A stretch of 21,842 bases of DNA from Intoshia linei (GCA_001642005.1 LWCA01000622.1:1-21842), one strand, 5' to 3'. Counted from the stretch's first letter, positions 9,052-17,808 are shown. The notes: a model not told the origin generated them from the sequence alone. A program made the numbers and translations.

Positions 9052-12000
9052 GTAATTATTAGTTACTAATAAAAATGGCTGTGCTTAGGTCGAACTGGAC
9101 CCATATTTAAAATATAAATAATGAAAGTTTTTTAGTCACGTAAATAGCGAATTTGAAATAATTATAATGCAAAAAATTATTGAAACTTTTCAGTTGACAG
9201 AAAATCATCATGAAAAGATTATAATAATATATGAACAATTGCTGTGTTGTATGAAAAACAGAAATTTGGTAATCATATCTAATAATATATCATGGTTTAT
9301 TTGATTGACTGTAATGTAGGGTTGTTTTAGATTTCTGAAATTTGATTTTATATAGTATAACCATTAAAATATTTGTAAAAACAGATTTGTATTTAAAAAT
9401 TAGATCAAAGTTTATAAATTTGAAGAATTTGAAAAAATGGACGTTGAAATATTGGAAGAGTGCTTAAGAGGTGTGTTTATTTACATTTACGGTAACCCTT
9501 ATGCCTCGAAAGTACTCAGATATGAGTGATATGCGAACTCAAAACTATTCTGAGTAGTGGGCGTGACGAATACATTTATTATTTATATTCATATGCATTA
9601 ACCACTTACAATTTTAAGTTTTTCAAGTTAAGATCAATTGTATGCCAAAAAAAATATAGTGTACATTGTAAATTTCAATTATTTTCATTTAAACGTGGAT
9701 CATAGTCTGTATGGGATAATCGAAAGTAAATTTTTATATATGATTCAAAATATATTTAGCAACTACAAGTAGTCCAATAGAAGTGATAAATACAATTTTA
9801 TCATGGAATAGACACGATATTGCTAGACGATATTTATTTTCTAAACCTCATGATTGGCCAGTAATTTCTTTATATACATTATGTATTTGTATGAAACGAT
9901 AAACGTAATTTATGTACAAAAAATGTTAAATTCTAATTTGTTTTTTATGTTTTTCAATTTTTAATAATGATTGTAGCGAGAAGTCTTGACAAATTCAATG
10001 ACTGTTGCTCTTTTATACAACAGGACTGAATTTATAAAATTATTTTTGGAATATGGATTTGCAATGGAGCAATGGCTGGATTATCATATGATTAAAAAAC
10101 TTTACGAGGTTTTTCATATATTTAAGTTATTTATTATCTATTGCAATGGAAGTGTTCCATTTGTCTGTGTAAGTTTAAATGGATAAATTTTATATCCATT
10201 TATTCATCCATCCATCACTCTAGAACTACCATCGCGGTGCAATGGTGGTGATTTTAACCAACTAAATTTGTCTATGTAAGTCAAATACAATTTAGTAAAA
10301 AGTGATCAAAATTTTGCGTGTAATACATTCGAACCTCTTTAAATCAAAGCGACAAAGTCGCCTAAATTTGCATTCGCAATTCTAGAGACAATTCTTGTAT
10401 ATTACATGATACTAATTTTGAATTAAATGGGTAACTGTAATATTTTTGTCATTATTATTTTATCGTATAGTGTCACATTATTATTACATCGTAACATATT
10501 TATAGCTCATAATTAGCCTTAGAACGAAATGTAATGATTAAAATCACCACCGGTGGTAGTTCTGATTAAGTGGTTAATCTTCCAACATAATAAAATGATA
10601 TTAATTTTATAAATAACAAATACACGTGTAAATTAAAATAAATCATTTAGTTTCCAGTGAGATCCAATTTGTACATAAAGCTATTAAAATATTATAAAAA
10701 GGTAATTTAAATATAACCATGTAAATAGTGTTAATATTCCTTTATAATAATAATTAATTAGACTAGACCCAGAAAAAATTATATATATGATTACCATGAC
10801 ACAGTCAATTTGGTAGTTGATTTGTTGGGGAATGAATATAATCAAATAAATAAAAATTGTCAGCATAGTGACTGTACGGTTGACAGTCCATGTAAATGTA
10901 CAATTCATGATTTGGTAATTTGGGCAATTCTCACTGAAAGACATGAAATTGCATTTTTTTTGTGGGAATACGGCGAAGAAAATATAGCCAGAGTAAACTA
11001 TGATTTGGAAATGTAAATATATTTTAGATTCTTTTTTGTGCGAGATTATATAAACAGATAATTTTTGTACTACGAAATGAGAGAATGTATTCAGATAGCA
11101 TTCACATACTTGAAAATCAAGAAAGGTAATGACTACTTATTATGGTGTGAATTTGAGGTTTTTTCTTTTTTTTAAATGTTTTTGTTTAAGCACGGTTAAC
11201 AACAGATATGATACATGTAGTTTTATAGCTATGCTAAAAAAAATTATTTTTGATAAATTTTAACGGAGACGATTTAAATTTAACAAATTGGATACGATAT
11301 ACAATATCGGAAAAATTATTAGAAATTATTGCTAATTGTTAATTAGAAGTGTTTAAATTGATAACAATGTAAATAAATATATTTATTAGTAAGCTTATAT
11401 AATTAGTATTTTGTTGTACCACCCTTAGCAGCAAGACATGCTGTAATGTGCCTAGGCATACCCTCAATCAATGTTTTGCATAATTCCTTTATTCTGTCGG
11501 AATTTTTCCATACGTATTTAACTCGGCGAATAAGGTCTAATTTTGATGAAATTTTTTCTGTATACACTTGGTACTTTAATACTTTCCATATATTTTCAAT
11601 TGGACTCATATCCGAGTTACTTGGCCAAGGTAGCACGTTGAGGTTTACGGAATTGAAGAAATCTTTTACGGACCGGGCAGTGTGCGAGATCTTGCTGAAA
11701 AATATGGCTCGTGTTGTTTTTCCAGTTTGGATAAATATGAAGACAATCCTTCAGTACTTCTATGTACTTGTGTTGCGTCATAGTACCCTCAATAATAAAA
11801 ATAGGGCCTGGTCCAGAACTAGAAATGGCTCCCCATACCATTATTTTAGTTGGAAATTTAACCGTTCTTGACATGCAATCACTTCTGAAAGCTTCTGTCG
11901 ACCTGCGGCGTACTTTGATATGTCGTTTATCCATCTTAGTTACCATAGATTCATCAGAGAAAATTAAGAAATTATACAATATATATATAATACAATAAGA

Positions 12001-15000
12001 AACATAATATATACGAATATCAAATATTTACATTAAATATCATTTACCTTGCTCCAATCATCTGTATTCCAATTTTTATGTAGATTAGCCCAATTTAATT
12101 TTCTTGTTTTCATTCTATTTGTTAATAAGGGTTTTTTTGTCTAACGTATGATTTTAATCCAGTCTCCAGGAGCTTATTGTTTACAGTTCTTGGTGTAATA
12201 CTGCTGGATGAACACTGAAACTCACTTGAAATCATATTACACGTCATAAAACGGTCTTGTAATGCCATTCTTACTATTTTTCTATCCATTTTTTGATTTG
12301 ATGCCCGTTATCTACCACAGTTTTTTTTCTATTTGGCTCCAAAGATAGGTTTGGGTTTAGTTTTTTTTCTTGAAACAGTTGATTCAGAAACATTGCTCAT
12401 TGATGAAATGTTTTTCTGGGAATGATTTGAGTGTTCAATTAGCGCAATAATTTTTAATTTTTTTTCTGGTAGAATATCGGACCTTTTACCCATTATAAAT
12501 CAAAATTTCAAAATAAAGTGATGTAGAAATGACTGATTAATAAAAAAAACAGATTATCGTCAGTTTTAAACTTATTAATAATAATGATAAAAGTATTGTG
12601 AAGATGATTTATAAATATTGCGCATTAAGGATTAACCTGTATTATAAGATTAAAATGTCATAACATTCCGCAGTGTATAGTATGCATTATATAAAATTGT
12701 TCAGTATGTATTTTTTACAATCAATATGAATGTACTAATGATTTAAATTGATTAAACGAACGTTTAACATGATATATTTAATAATATGAAGTATTATATA
12801 AAATTATAAAATAATTTCTAATAATTTTTCCGATACTGTATAGCTAAATAGTAATGAAATTCAAAAATACAATTTTTTGAATGGTCAGTTTTGAAAAATG
12901 AGGCCTGCATTTTACATATTTGCGTCAAAAACGCAATTTCCACTTTATTTAAAATTAATTCAATAAACTTTGTCACTATCGTTTTTCAAATTTAAATTAA
13001 ACTATTACTTCTCTGAATTCAATGTTTAATTTTTTAACTAATTATTTTAAAAAACTAAGAATAATAGAGTTTTAAACAAAACAATTCTAAGGCAGTTTTT
13101 TCTTGCGAATGTTTTAGTATGAATTAAAATTTTTTAAAAATAAGATTTCTGCAGTTAAAAACATATTTTATCATTAAATATTTAGCATACTTACATTTAA
13201 TCTGTCCTGGAAAGAGTTTGACGTTTTGTACGTAGATACAATGTGACTATGTTAACATGATATTAAACCTATCTTATCTAGCGGACCACTGGTCACGTCA
13301 CTTTTAAATTTCTTATACAGTTTATTTATTATTTTCAAAGTAATGAATTTTGAAACGAGTTGATCATGACTAGTAATCTAGTCAATGAAATTAACACAGT
13401 AATTTAGTGAAAAGTGTGACAAATAGCCCTTTACCCACAAATCAAATAATCAACATTATATTAAAAAATTAATTGATTAAATTTATATTTAGAAAATTTT
13501 CTGAACTAGCAATAGAGTTGCTTGATTTATATTCAAAAAAAAACAATGATAAAACTCATCAGCTTTTAACATACGAGTTGAGTTCGCTGGGAAAGCAAAC
13601 GTGTTTATCATTAGCTGCTAGTGCTTCAAATCGAGATTTTCTTGCACATTTTGCTATACAAATGCTTTTACATAAAATGTGGATGGGTGCTATCAGATCC
13701 ACGTCATATGTATGGTTAAAAGTAATATATTGTCTTTTTAATATAGTATACTAGTTTGGCTATTGTGTACTTTGTACAAAAAGCAGCTAGCTAGCCGTTT
13801 TTTGAAAAACTCATTCTATTCCACGATACCGGGAAGGCGTAGACTTCTGGGGTTAAAATTTTGTATCTATACCGACTGGGATAAGCTGTATCAGAATAAT
13901 AATAACAGTTAAATATTTCAAATTTTTTGATTTCATAAAATGAATACTATAGCGCTTTTTTGACTGAGGCGCCACTTTGTCAGATTGAAATTTTTTCAGT
14001 GTATTAACTGAATATCACTGTATCATCTCATTTTTTTTAAAATGATAGAACTAATATCATTATTTAAAAAAAGGCACATTGGATTAATACCCTAAAGAAT
14101 TCAATTTCTAAAAATAAAGCATAGATAAAAACATTATCCACACAAAATGATATTAAAAATTGTGTTTATTTAAATTCTACGACTGTTAATGTTTTAAATA
14201 AACGGTACCACTCACTGTGTGTCACACAGACAGTCAATTGAATCTAATGTAAATAAAAAAGGTCCATAGCGTTAATAAATATTTTTAAAAATTAGATTTT
14301 TATATGTATATTCTGTCCATTATTGATACCGAAAATTGAATATAAAACAGAAAAAGAAATTAAACTCTTACCGCAAACTGAAGATGAACATTTTTATTCA
14401 AACAGAAACAACAGTTCTATAAACTCAACTTATTTACAGCATGATGTTAAAATGAAAAAAAATGAAATTGCAATTCCATTAATGAATGAAGCAGGCTGCA
14501 TTATTAACAAGGTAAAAATTTAACGCAACAATAATTTAAACTTAGAGAATGGAAATTTATTATGATAATATGGATAAAGTTTCTAATCTTCAATGGACTA
14601 AAAAAATATACGAATTTTATACTGCTCCAATTACCCTGTTTTTGCTGCATACAGTAAGCAACTATTAAATGCAAATAAAATTAAAAACGTAGATAACATA
14701 TGTTGCTTTCCTTATATCATATAGTATAGTGGTCTTATCACCAATAAGCCAGTATACAACCACGATAGAATTTATAGTTTTATTCTACATGTCTAGTTAT
14801 TTCATCGATACATTTATTTATGTAATACCTACATTATTTATCAGTAGAAGTAGTATTAATATTGTCAATTCTAGATACGATCTCTATCCTATCCCTCTTG
14901 GGCAGATAAATTCAAAAGATACTACAACAACGCTTGGAATGCATTAGAAATTTTCTGTTTAACACTATTTTTTTTCGCTTTCGTTGTTCGACAGTTTAGT

Positions 15001-16309
15001 CCGCCTTACGGTAGAGTTATGTATGCAGTAAATGTTGCTTGCTGGTATATAAAATTACTAGATTATCTAAGTGTCGATCAAGTGTTGGGGCCTTATGTGA
15101 AAATGCTGTTTAAAATGGTAAAGTAAATATATTTGAATTTATCAAGTTTAGATACAAGATTTAATTACTTGGGCAGTTATTCTCATGCTGTTGATGCTAT
15201 CATTCGGTGTGGTTCGTTACTCTGTTCGTCATGAAAATACACCACTTTCATGGAAGACTTTACAAAACGTGTTTATGGAACCATATTTTATGATATACGG
15301 TGAAGTTTATGCAAATTCCATTTCAAGTAGTTTTGATAATGTACAATTTACTAATCGTTAATAGTAGGATGTAAACCAGGCGAAAAATGTCATGTGGCAG
15401 ATTGGGTAGTTCCGTTGACTATGGCAGTATATTTAATTATATGTAATATACTTTTGGTGTCTCTGCTTATTGCTGTGCTAAAGTAAATGTTTTGTTTAAT
15501 ATTTTTATTGAGTTTAGTGGAACGTTTGAAAAAGTCAATAAAATGTCTACAATAATTTGGAAATCTTCTTTTTATGATAGAGTTATAATGTACGAAAATA
15601 AGTCACTTTTACCTCCTCCATTGACTATTATTTATATTATGCTTATTTTATGTAAATGCAAGTTTTGGAAATTTCAGAATGTCAACAAAGGAAGATCACT
15701 CAGTAATTACGAAGTACATGTTGTACTTATATTTATAAACTTGCCTTTGTGTAGTTTTATTTTGATGGAAATTTTTTTTACTTTAACATCTCAGTAGTTT
15801 GATTTTAATAGAGCTTCTCAGTGTATCATCAATTTTAAATGTATTTTTAAGCAGACCAATTTTTTATACATCCAACCCACGACAACCACGTTTTTCTTCT
15901 ATATTTAGGGTATAAAAATGTGACCTACCTTAGTAAATAATTTAAAGATGTACAATATTAGATGATCTGAAAAATGTATGTAGAAAAAAATACTAAATAG
16001 CCACTGACGTGGTTATATTTTTCTATTAACAAATTTTACAAAATGAATGCATTTTTATTGAAATTCCCCAAAAAATAAATTGGACTATTGGTATTGCGGA
16101 ATCTATAGTCATTACTTATTTTAAAAATAAAAATAAATTATCATATTCTTGATTTATTACAGCTTATCAATTTAGAATTGTACTTAAAACCACATGAATT
16201 AAAAACACTATACACTTTTGAACAGGAACGAATCGAAGAAAGGTTAATAAACTTGAAAAATAAGGATTTGACGGAGCATATAATGCTAAACCGAATGCTA
16301 GAAAAGTAA
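4542..16309 (+). CDS. TRPM-family cation channel, 22 exons, 5' end missing
   Basis: Exons read in phase: 4542-4648, 6127-6286, 7739-7952, 8023-8147, 8346-8517, 8555-8608, 8919-9051, 9136-9268, 9404-9470, 9760-9860, 9977-10108, 10762-10992, 11058-11125, 13493-13721, 14296-14511, 14546-14653, 14693-14852, 14906-15117, 15152-15326, 15365-15482, 15518-15713 and 16163-16309. Together they encode about 1085 residues without a stop. They contain the TRPM homology region, six membrane segments, a pore with YGEVYA, a TRP helix and a short C-terminal helix. TRPM channels are tetrameric plasma- or organelle-membrane channels, often divalent-permeable. The YGEV pore resembles the TRPM1/3/6/7 branch. No NUDT9-like or alpha-kinase domain is seen. 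The start codon exon was not found. The stop at 16307-16309 is used only if the last donor (aa|GTAATT) is not spliced to a further exon such as 17329-17729. Exon 19/20 borders have two or three in-frame alternatives. Confidence 0.95.
4649..6126 (+). other. TRPM intron 1 (1478 nt) with dispersed repeat
   Basis: The donor is GC|GTAAAT and the acceptor is TTTACATAG|A. Joining restores GCA and runs into CxCG in frame. The intron is filled largely by the repeat copy at 5092-5755. A strong-looking splice donor (TTTAG|GTAAGTTT at about 4793) could define an unannotated alternative exon, but the preceding frame is not open. Confidence 0.65.
5092..5755 (+). repeat. Dispersed noncoding repeat, longest copy (~660 bp)
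   Basis: The 5' part (CTAGGCTGACTGTTATGTAC... with an imperfect CTGTT/AACAG palindrome) is shared with 13755-13810. The 3' part from about 5325 (GGGTAATTTGGGGTTTTGG) through the (AC)n tail to TATTATATAAGTAAGGA is shared with 20470-20795. Positions 5430-5580 contain three head-to-tail units built on AAATTCTC(C/G)AACTCGTTTGATTTTCAAAAA. It has no ORF, and no clean inverted termini or target duplication were seen, so the class is unknown. Confidence 0.78.
6287..7738 (+). other. TRPM intron 2 (1452 nt)
   Basis: It runs from GTAATT to TTTATTAG in phase 0. It is AT-rich. Apart from the TACGATC cluster at 7041-7144, and a 69-codon frame covering the same bases that I do not consider a gene, nothing is recognisable. 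Confidence 0.6.
7041..7144. repeat. TACGATC motif cluster, ~15-nt spacing
   Basis: TACGATC starts at 7041, 7093, 7108, 7122 and 7138, with a one-base variant TACGATT at 7080. The last five starts are 13, 15, 14 and 16 nt apart, and pairs of units form a roughly 30-nt period. The motif looks like an eroded minisatellite or a homotypic binding-site cluster inside TRPM intron 2. Which of these it is cannot be told from sequence. Confidence 0.65.
7953..8022 (+). other. TRPM intron 3, non-canonical GC-AG splice site
   Basis: The protein requires ...FTTGTNTG joined to VVHYVSEVLKD. The only junction that keeps the frame is ACC-G|GCATGA...TTTTAATAG|GG-GTT, giving a 70-nt intron with a GC donor in an otherwise consensus-like context. 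No GT nearby restores the frame. GC-AG introns are a known minority class processed by the U2 spliceosome. Confidence 0.8.
8609..8918 (+). other. TRPM intron 6 (310 nt)
   Basis: It runs from GTATTA to TGTATAG. It is AT-rich, with no ORF, repeat copy or RNA motif recognised. Confidence 0.6.
9136..11125 (+). CDS. TRPM exons 8-13: homology region, second half
   Basis: Exon 8 (9136-9268) reads KIIIIYEQLLCCMKNRNL. Exon 9 (9404-9470) has MDVEILEECLRG. Exon 10 (9760-9860) has TILSWNRHDIARRYLFS, matching the TRPM block of the form LAWNR-D-A+. Exon 11 (9977-10108) has ALLYNRTEFIKLFLEYG and KKLYE. Exon 12 (10762-10992) has LVIWAILTERHEIAFFLWEYGEE, a strong MHR4 signature, preceded by an unusual Cys-rich patch (NCQHSDCTV...PCKC). 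Exon 13 (11058-11125) has ILENQE and joins to exon 14 in phase (ag|a). An in-frame extension of exon 12 to a TAA exists but would end the protein. The 65-nt intron 10993-11057 removes it. Confidence 0.93.
10222..10565. repeat. Inverted repeat pair in TRPM intron 11
   Basis: The left arm (10222-10256) contains AGAACTACCA...GGTGGTGATTTTAA. The right arm (about 10533-10565) contains the reverse complement with a 12-bp perfect palindrome ACCACCGGTGGT at its core. The left arm carries about 11 extra bases where the palindrome would be. The arms bound about 340 bp of noncoding sequence inside the 653-nt intron 10109-10761, suggesting a small foldback transposon. No target duplication was resolved. 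Confidence 0.5.
11302..11330. repeat. Left terminal inverted repeat of the Tc1 element
   Basis: It starts CAATATCGG after the TA duplication and is the reverse complement of 12810-12838 except for one base (A against G at position 3). Confidence 0.92.
11403..12493 (-). pseudogene. Tc1 transposase (DD34E type), several frame breaks
   Basis: It starts with ATG at 12493 (MGKRSDILPEKKLKIIALIE), an HTH DNA-binding start typical of Tc1. The first frame stops at about 12340. The second HTH part continues as MDRKIVRMALQDRF, then SITPRTVNNKLLETGLKS. A frame slip in an A-run near 12135 separates this from TNRMKTRKLNWANLH. The block NWNTDDWSK is split from IFSDES (first catalytic Asp) by about 80 bp of TA-rich sequence (11965-12044) that starts like a splice donor (GTAAAT) but has no AG acceptor. 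QQD (second Asp) precedes another frame slip near 11680. SPIENIW carries the catalytic Glu, and the tail ends KGGTTKY with a stop at 11403-11405. All catalytic residues are visible but not in one frame. Confidence 0.9.
12810..12838. repeat. Right terminal inverted repeat of the Tc1 element
   Basis: It ends CCGATACTG followed by TA. Read on the minus strand it begins CAGTATCGG, the usual CAGT start of Tc1 ends. Confidence 0.92.
13493..14511 (+). CDS. TRPM exons 14-15: pre-S1 helical region
   Basis: Exon 14 (13493-13721) reads ELAIELLDLYSKKNNDK, then LLTYELSSLGKQTCLSLA, NRDFLAH and MLLHKMWMGAIRS. This is the conserved TRPM stretch with LLTYEL, CL-LA and W-G motifs just before the membrane domain. 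Exon 15 (14296-14511) begins IFICIFCPLLIPKIEYK, corresponding to the pre-S1 segment, then a polar, low-conservation linker. Exon 14 lies directly downstream of the 2367-nt intron that holds the Tc1 element. Both exon phases fit their neighbours. Confidence 0.93.
13722..14295 (+). other. TRPM intron 14 (574 nt)
   Basis: It runs from GTAATA to AAAAATTAG in phase 0. Its first half holds the truncated dispersed repeat at 13755-14040. The rest is AT-rich and featureless. Confidence 0.6.
13755..14040 (+). repeat. Dispersed noncoding repeat, 5' part (truncated copy)
   Basis: It shares the start (GGCTATTGTGTACTTTGTACAAAAAGCAGCTAGCT region) with 5092-5170, and the block GAATACTATAGCGCTTTTTTGACTGAGGCG...CACTTTG (13942-13980) with 16393 and 20340. 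It stops before the GGGTAATTTG half. Confidence 0.65.
14546..15117 (+). CDS. TRPM exons 16-18: S1-S4 voltage-sensor-like bundle
   Basis: Exon 16 (14546-14653) ends WTKKIYEFYTAPITLFLLHT, the TRPM K-I-Y-E-F-Y-x-A-P block entering S1. Exon 17 (14693-14852) continues S1 with ITYVAFLISYSIVVL and gives S2 (IEFIVLFYMSSYFIDTFIY). Exon 18 (14906-15117) reads KFKRYYNNAWNALEIF (S2-S3 linker), S3 (CLTLFFFAFVVRQF) and S4/S4-S5 (ACWYIKLLDYLSVDQVLGPYV). S4 carries few basic residues, usual for TRPM. Introns are 39 and 53 nt. The donor of exon 17 has three in-phase GT choices (14844, 14850 and 14853). I chose GTATTA at 14853 as closest to consensus. Confidence 0.93.
15152..15713 (+). CDS. TRPM exons 19-21: S5, pore, S6 and TRP helix
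   Basis: Exon 19 gives S5 (LITWAVILMLLMLSFGVVRY) and the pore helix and filter FMEPYFMIYGEVYA. The Glu in YGEV is the cation-selectivity position in TRPM6/7-like channels (family knowledge). Exon 20 (15365-15482) holds the cysteine pair GCKPGEKC of the extracellular turret, then S6 (VYLIICNILLVSLLIAVL). Exon 21 (15518-15713) starts NGTFEKV, contains the TRP helix IIWKSSFYDRVIMY and the following LLPPPLTIIY block, and stops at donor GAA|GTACAT. Introns are about 34-41 nt. The frame of exon 21 stays open past its donor to a TAG at about 15795, so intron retention would give an 84-nt extension with a hydrophobic tail. Confidence 0.93.
15714..16162 (+). other. TRPM intron 21 (449 nt)
   Basis: It runs from GTACAT to TTATTACAG in phase 0. 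The exon 21 frame continues 84 nt into it before a TAG. Nothing else is recognisable. Confidence 0.55.
16163..16309 (+). CDS. TRPM exon 22: post-TRP C-terminal helix
   Basis: It begins after ...TTATTACAG and reads LINLELYLKPHELKTLYTFEQERIEE in segments that match the TRPM pattern of a short hydrophobic run, then EL, then a Glu-rich helix. It can end at AAG-TAA (16304-16309) or be spliced at aa|GTAATT. Either reading is possible from sequence. The first gives a channel without coiled-coil tail. Confidence 0.8.
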   Translation, partial: LINLELYLKPHELKTLYTFEQERIEERLINLKNKDLTEHIMLNRMLEK

Positions 16310-16390
16310 TTTACTATTTATAACATACCAGGTCTCTGAAATTGATTTTACGTTTTGTATTTCGTAAAATAGTTACCAAATAAAATAATT

Positions 16391-17000
16391 GAATACTAAG
16401 TGCTTTTTTAAGTGAGAAGGCGTCACTTTGATAATTTCAAATTTGTTGTGTTAATTTGAATATAATGAATCAGCTGTAATGATTTTAAAGTTCTAAGACT
16501 CTTCATTTTTTAAAAAGGGTCATATGGGGTTTTGATTGTTAAAATACATTTTTTTGCGGTTGCGATTTATGATAAAGATGATGATTTTTAAAACTATCCC
16601 AGAATTTATGTTGTATAAAATTCTAGGGCTCATTTTATTTTAAAAAAAAAATCGAGGTTTTGAATTAGAAGATTTAAGACAATTTTATGATTGGTCCCAT
16701 TATTTGTTGTATTTTAAAATTCTAGGTCTGATTTTATTTAAAAAAAAAAATTGATCCTGAAGGTGTATGTTTCTGAAACTGATATTTACGACAATTTGAT
16801 GACTTTAAAACGGGTCTCATTATTTATTGTTTTTTAATTATTTCTAGGGATCATTTTATTTAAAATAAAAAAAGGAAATTCTGGATTTGAACCTGAGGGA
16901 GTAAGTTTCTAAAACCAAGATTTACGACTATGTTAATGATTTTAAAATGGGTCCCATTATTTATGATTTTTAAAATTCGAGGGCTGATTTATTTATGAAA
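16391..17000 (+). repeat. Dispersed noncoding repeat with internal ~115-nt tandem units
   Basis: It opens with the same GAATACTA...GCTTTTTTAAGTGAGAAGGCGTCACTTTG block as 13942 and 20340. It then shows about four diverged head-to-tail units of roughly 110-120 nt. Each carries GATTTACGAC, TTTAAAA-GGGTC(C/T)CATTATTT and ATTCTAGGGCT-ATTTTATTTAAAA. It lies downstream of TRPM exon 22 and has no coding capacity. Confidence 0.7.
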
Positions 17001-17328
17001 AATAAATGTTAAATAGAATTTTTCACAAAGTAATCAAACAAAAACAAAAAAAGTTAAACTTTGTTTTTGAGATCAATTCTGATGGTTTCAAATGGTTACC
17101 GATATAAATTTTTAGCAAATGGTTATGTAATTAGGGATTGAAAAAAAAATTACAAAATGTTATTATAAATATAGATAACAGAGCTGGTTCAATCTATGAA
17201 ATACGCATCTTAACTTTTTATCTGTGAAAAATTTTTAGGGACCTATTTTCCAATTTTTGTTTGATTATGTTTTGTGAAGCAAGAATTCAGATTTTTATAA
17301 ATCTTACAAATCGGCTAAGTTTTATAAG
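17001..17328 (+). other. AT-rich stretch before the tail ORF
   Basis: No convincing exon is seen. If the ORF at 17329 belongs to TRPM, a linking exon that changes the phase must lie here or in the repeat. A candidate starting after ATAACAG at about 17181 is open for some 15 codons but has no family support. Confidence 0.4.
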
Positions 17329-17729
17329 GGACCCAAAAAATGTTTGATGAAATAGGGTCAGCTAAGAAACGTTTAATAACAACTGACATTAACTATCAAC
17401 TATTTAGAATGGAAGAAATGTCATATCGAATGAGCGACATACAAAACACAAATACATCATTATGCGACACCATTTGTCGATTAGAAAATGGATTAGAAAA
17501 TAGCTATTCAGACACATTAAAAAATAGAAAATTAATGCAATCGCATCATTACGACCAAAACATATTTAGTACACTAAGTAGGAACATTTCAATGAAATTA
17601 CAAAAAAGCAACATATCAGAAAATTCAAAGATTGCAACAACCACAATTTCCGTTAATGACGTATACCCTACAAACGATAAAAAATCCAATATTTTGAAAA
17701 AAACACACAAAAGACATTATTCCAACTAA
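17329..17729 (+). CDS. Possible coiled-coil last exon of TRPM
   Basis: The frame is open from an acceptor-like TTTTATAAG|GG through ATG at 17340 to TAA at 17727-17729 (129 codons from the ATG). Residues about 18-55 (INYQLFRMEEMSYRM, then SDIQNTNTSLCDTICRLENGL) have hydrophobic residues at heptad-like spacing, as in the C-terminal tetramerisation coil of TRPM channels. The rest is polar, rich in Asn/Ser/Lys, and ends in a basic HKRHYSN. It has the same strand as TRPM and lies 1 kb downstream of exon 22. However, this acceptor needs a phase-1 donor, whereas exon 22 offers only phase-2 donors, so a direct join fails. It may be joined through an unseen exon or be a separate small gene. Confidence 0.5.
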
Positions 17730-17749
17730 ATTGTAGTATATTGTAAAAA

Positions 17750-17755
17750 TTTATT
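17750..17755 (-). terminator. Poly(A) signal AATAAA for RPS13
   Basis: On the minus strand CTATAAATAAATTTT lies 64 nt past the RPS13 stop codon. It is the first AATAAA after that stop. Confidence 0.5.
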
Positions 17756-17808
17756 TATAGGAGAACAGCAGTTTGAGGATCACTAAAAACATTATAGTAG
17801 TGGTATAA

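Larger units (their letters stand above)
11302..12838 (-). mobile_element. Complete but inactive Tc1 element (1537 bp) in TRPM intron 13
   Basis: Terminal inverted repeats of 29 bp (11302-11330 and 12810-12838) differ at one base and start CARTATCGGAAAAATTATT. TA dinucleotides at 11300-11301 and 12839-12840 are the expected target duplication. The transposase lies on the minus strand, antisense to TRPM, within the 2367-nt intron 11126-13492. Both flanking exons join in phase, so the insertion should be tolerated by splicing. Near-identical TIRs against a broken transposase suggest either a fairly recent insertion of an already defective copy or mobilisation in trans. Confidence 0.93.

Noticed and set aside
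10684-10944. Minus-strand 86-codon hydrophobic frame
   Set aside because: It is antisense to TRPM exon 12, whose plus-strand reading is strongly supported.
10993-11017. Exon 12 continuing to TAA as the end of a short TRPM protein
   Set aside because: Splicing at AGA|GTAAAC restores phase and family sequence in exon 13, so the extension is intronic.
11446-11998. Plus-strand open frames across the Tc1 element
   Set aside because: They are antisense to the clear minus-strand transposase and have no family-like sequence of their own.
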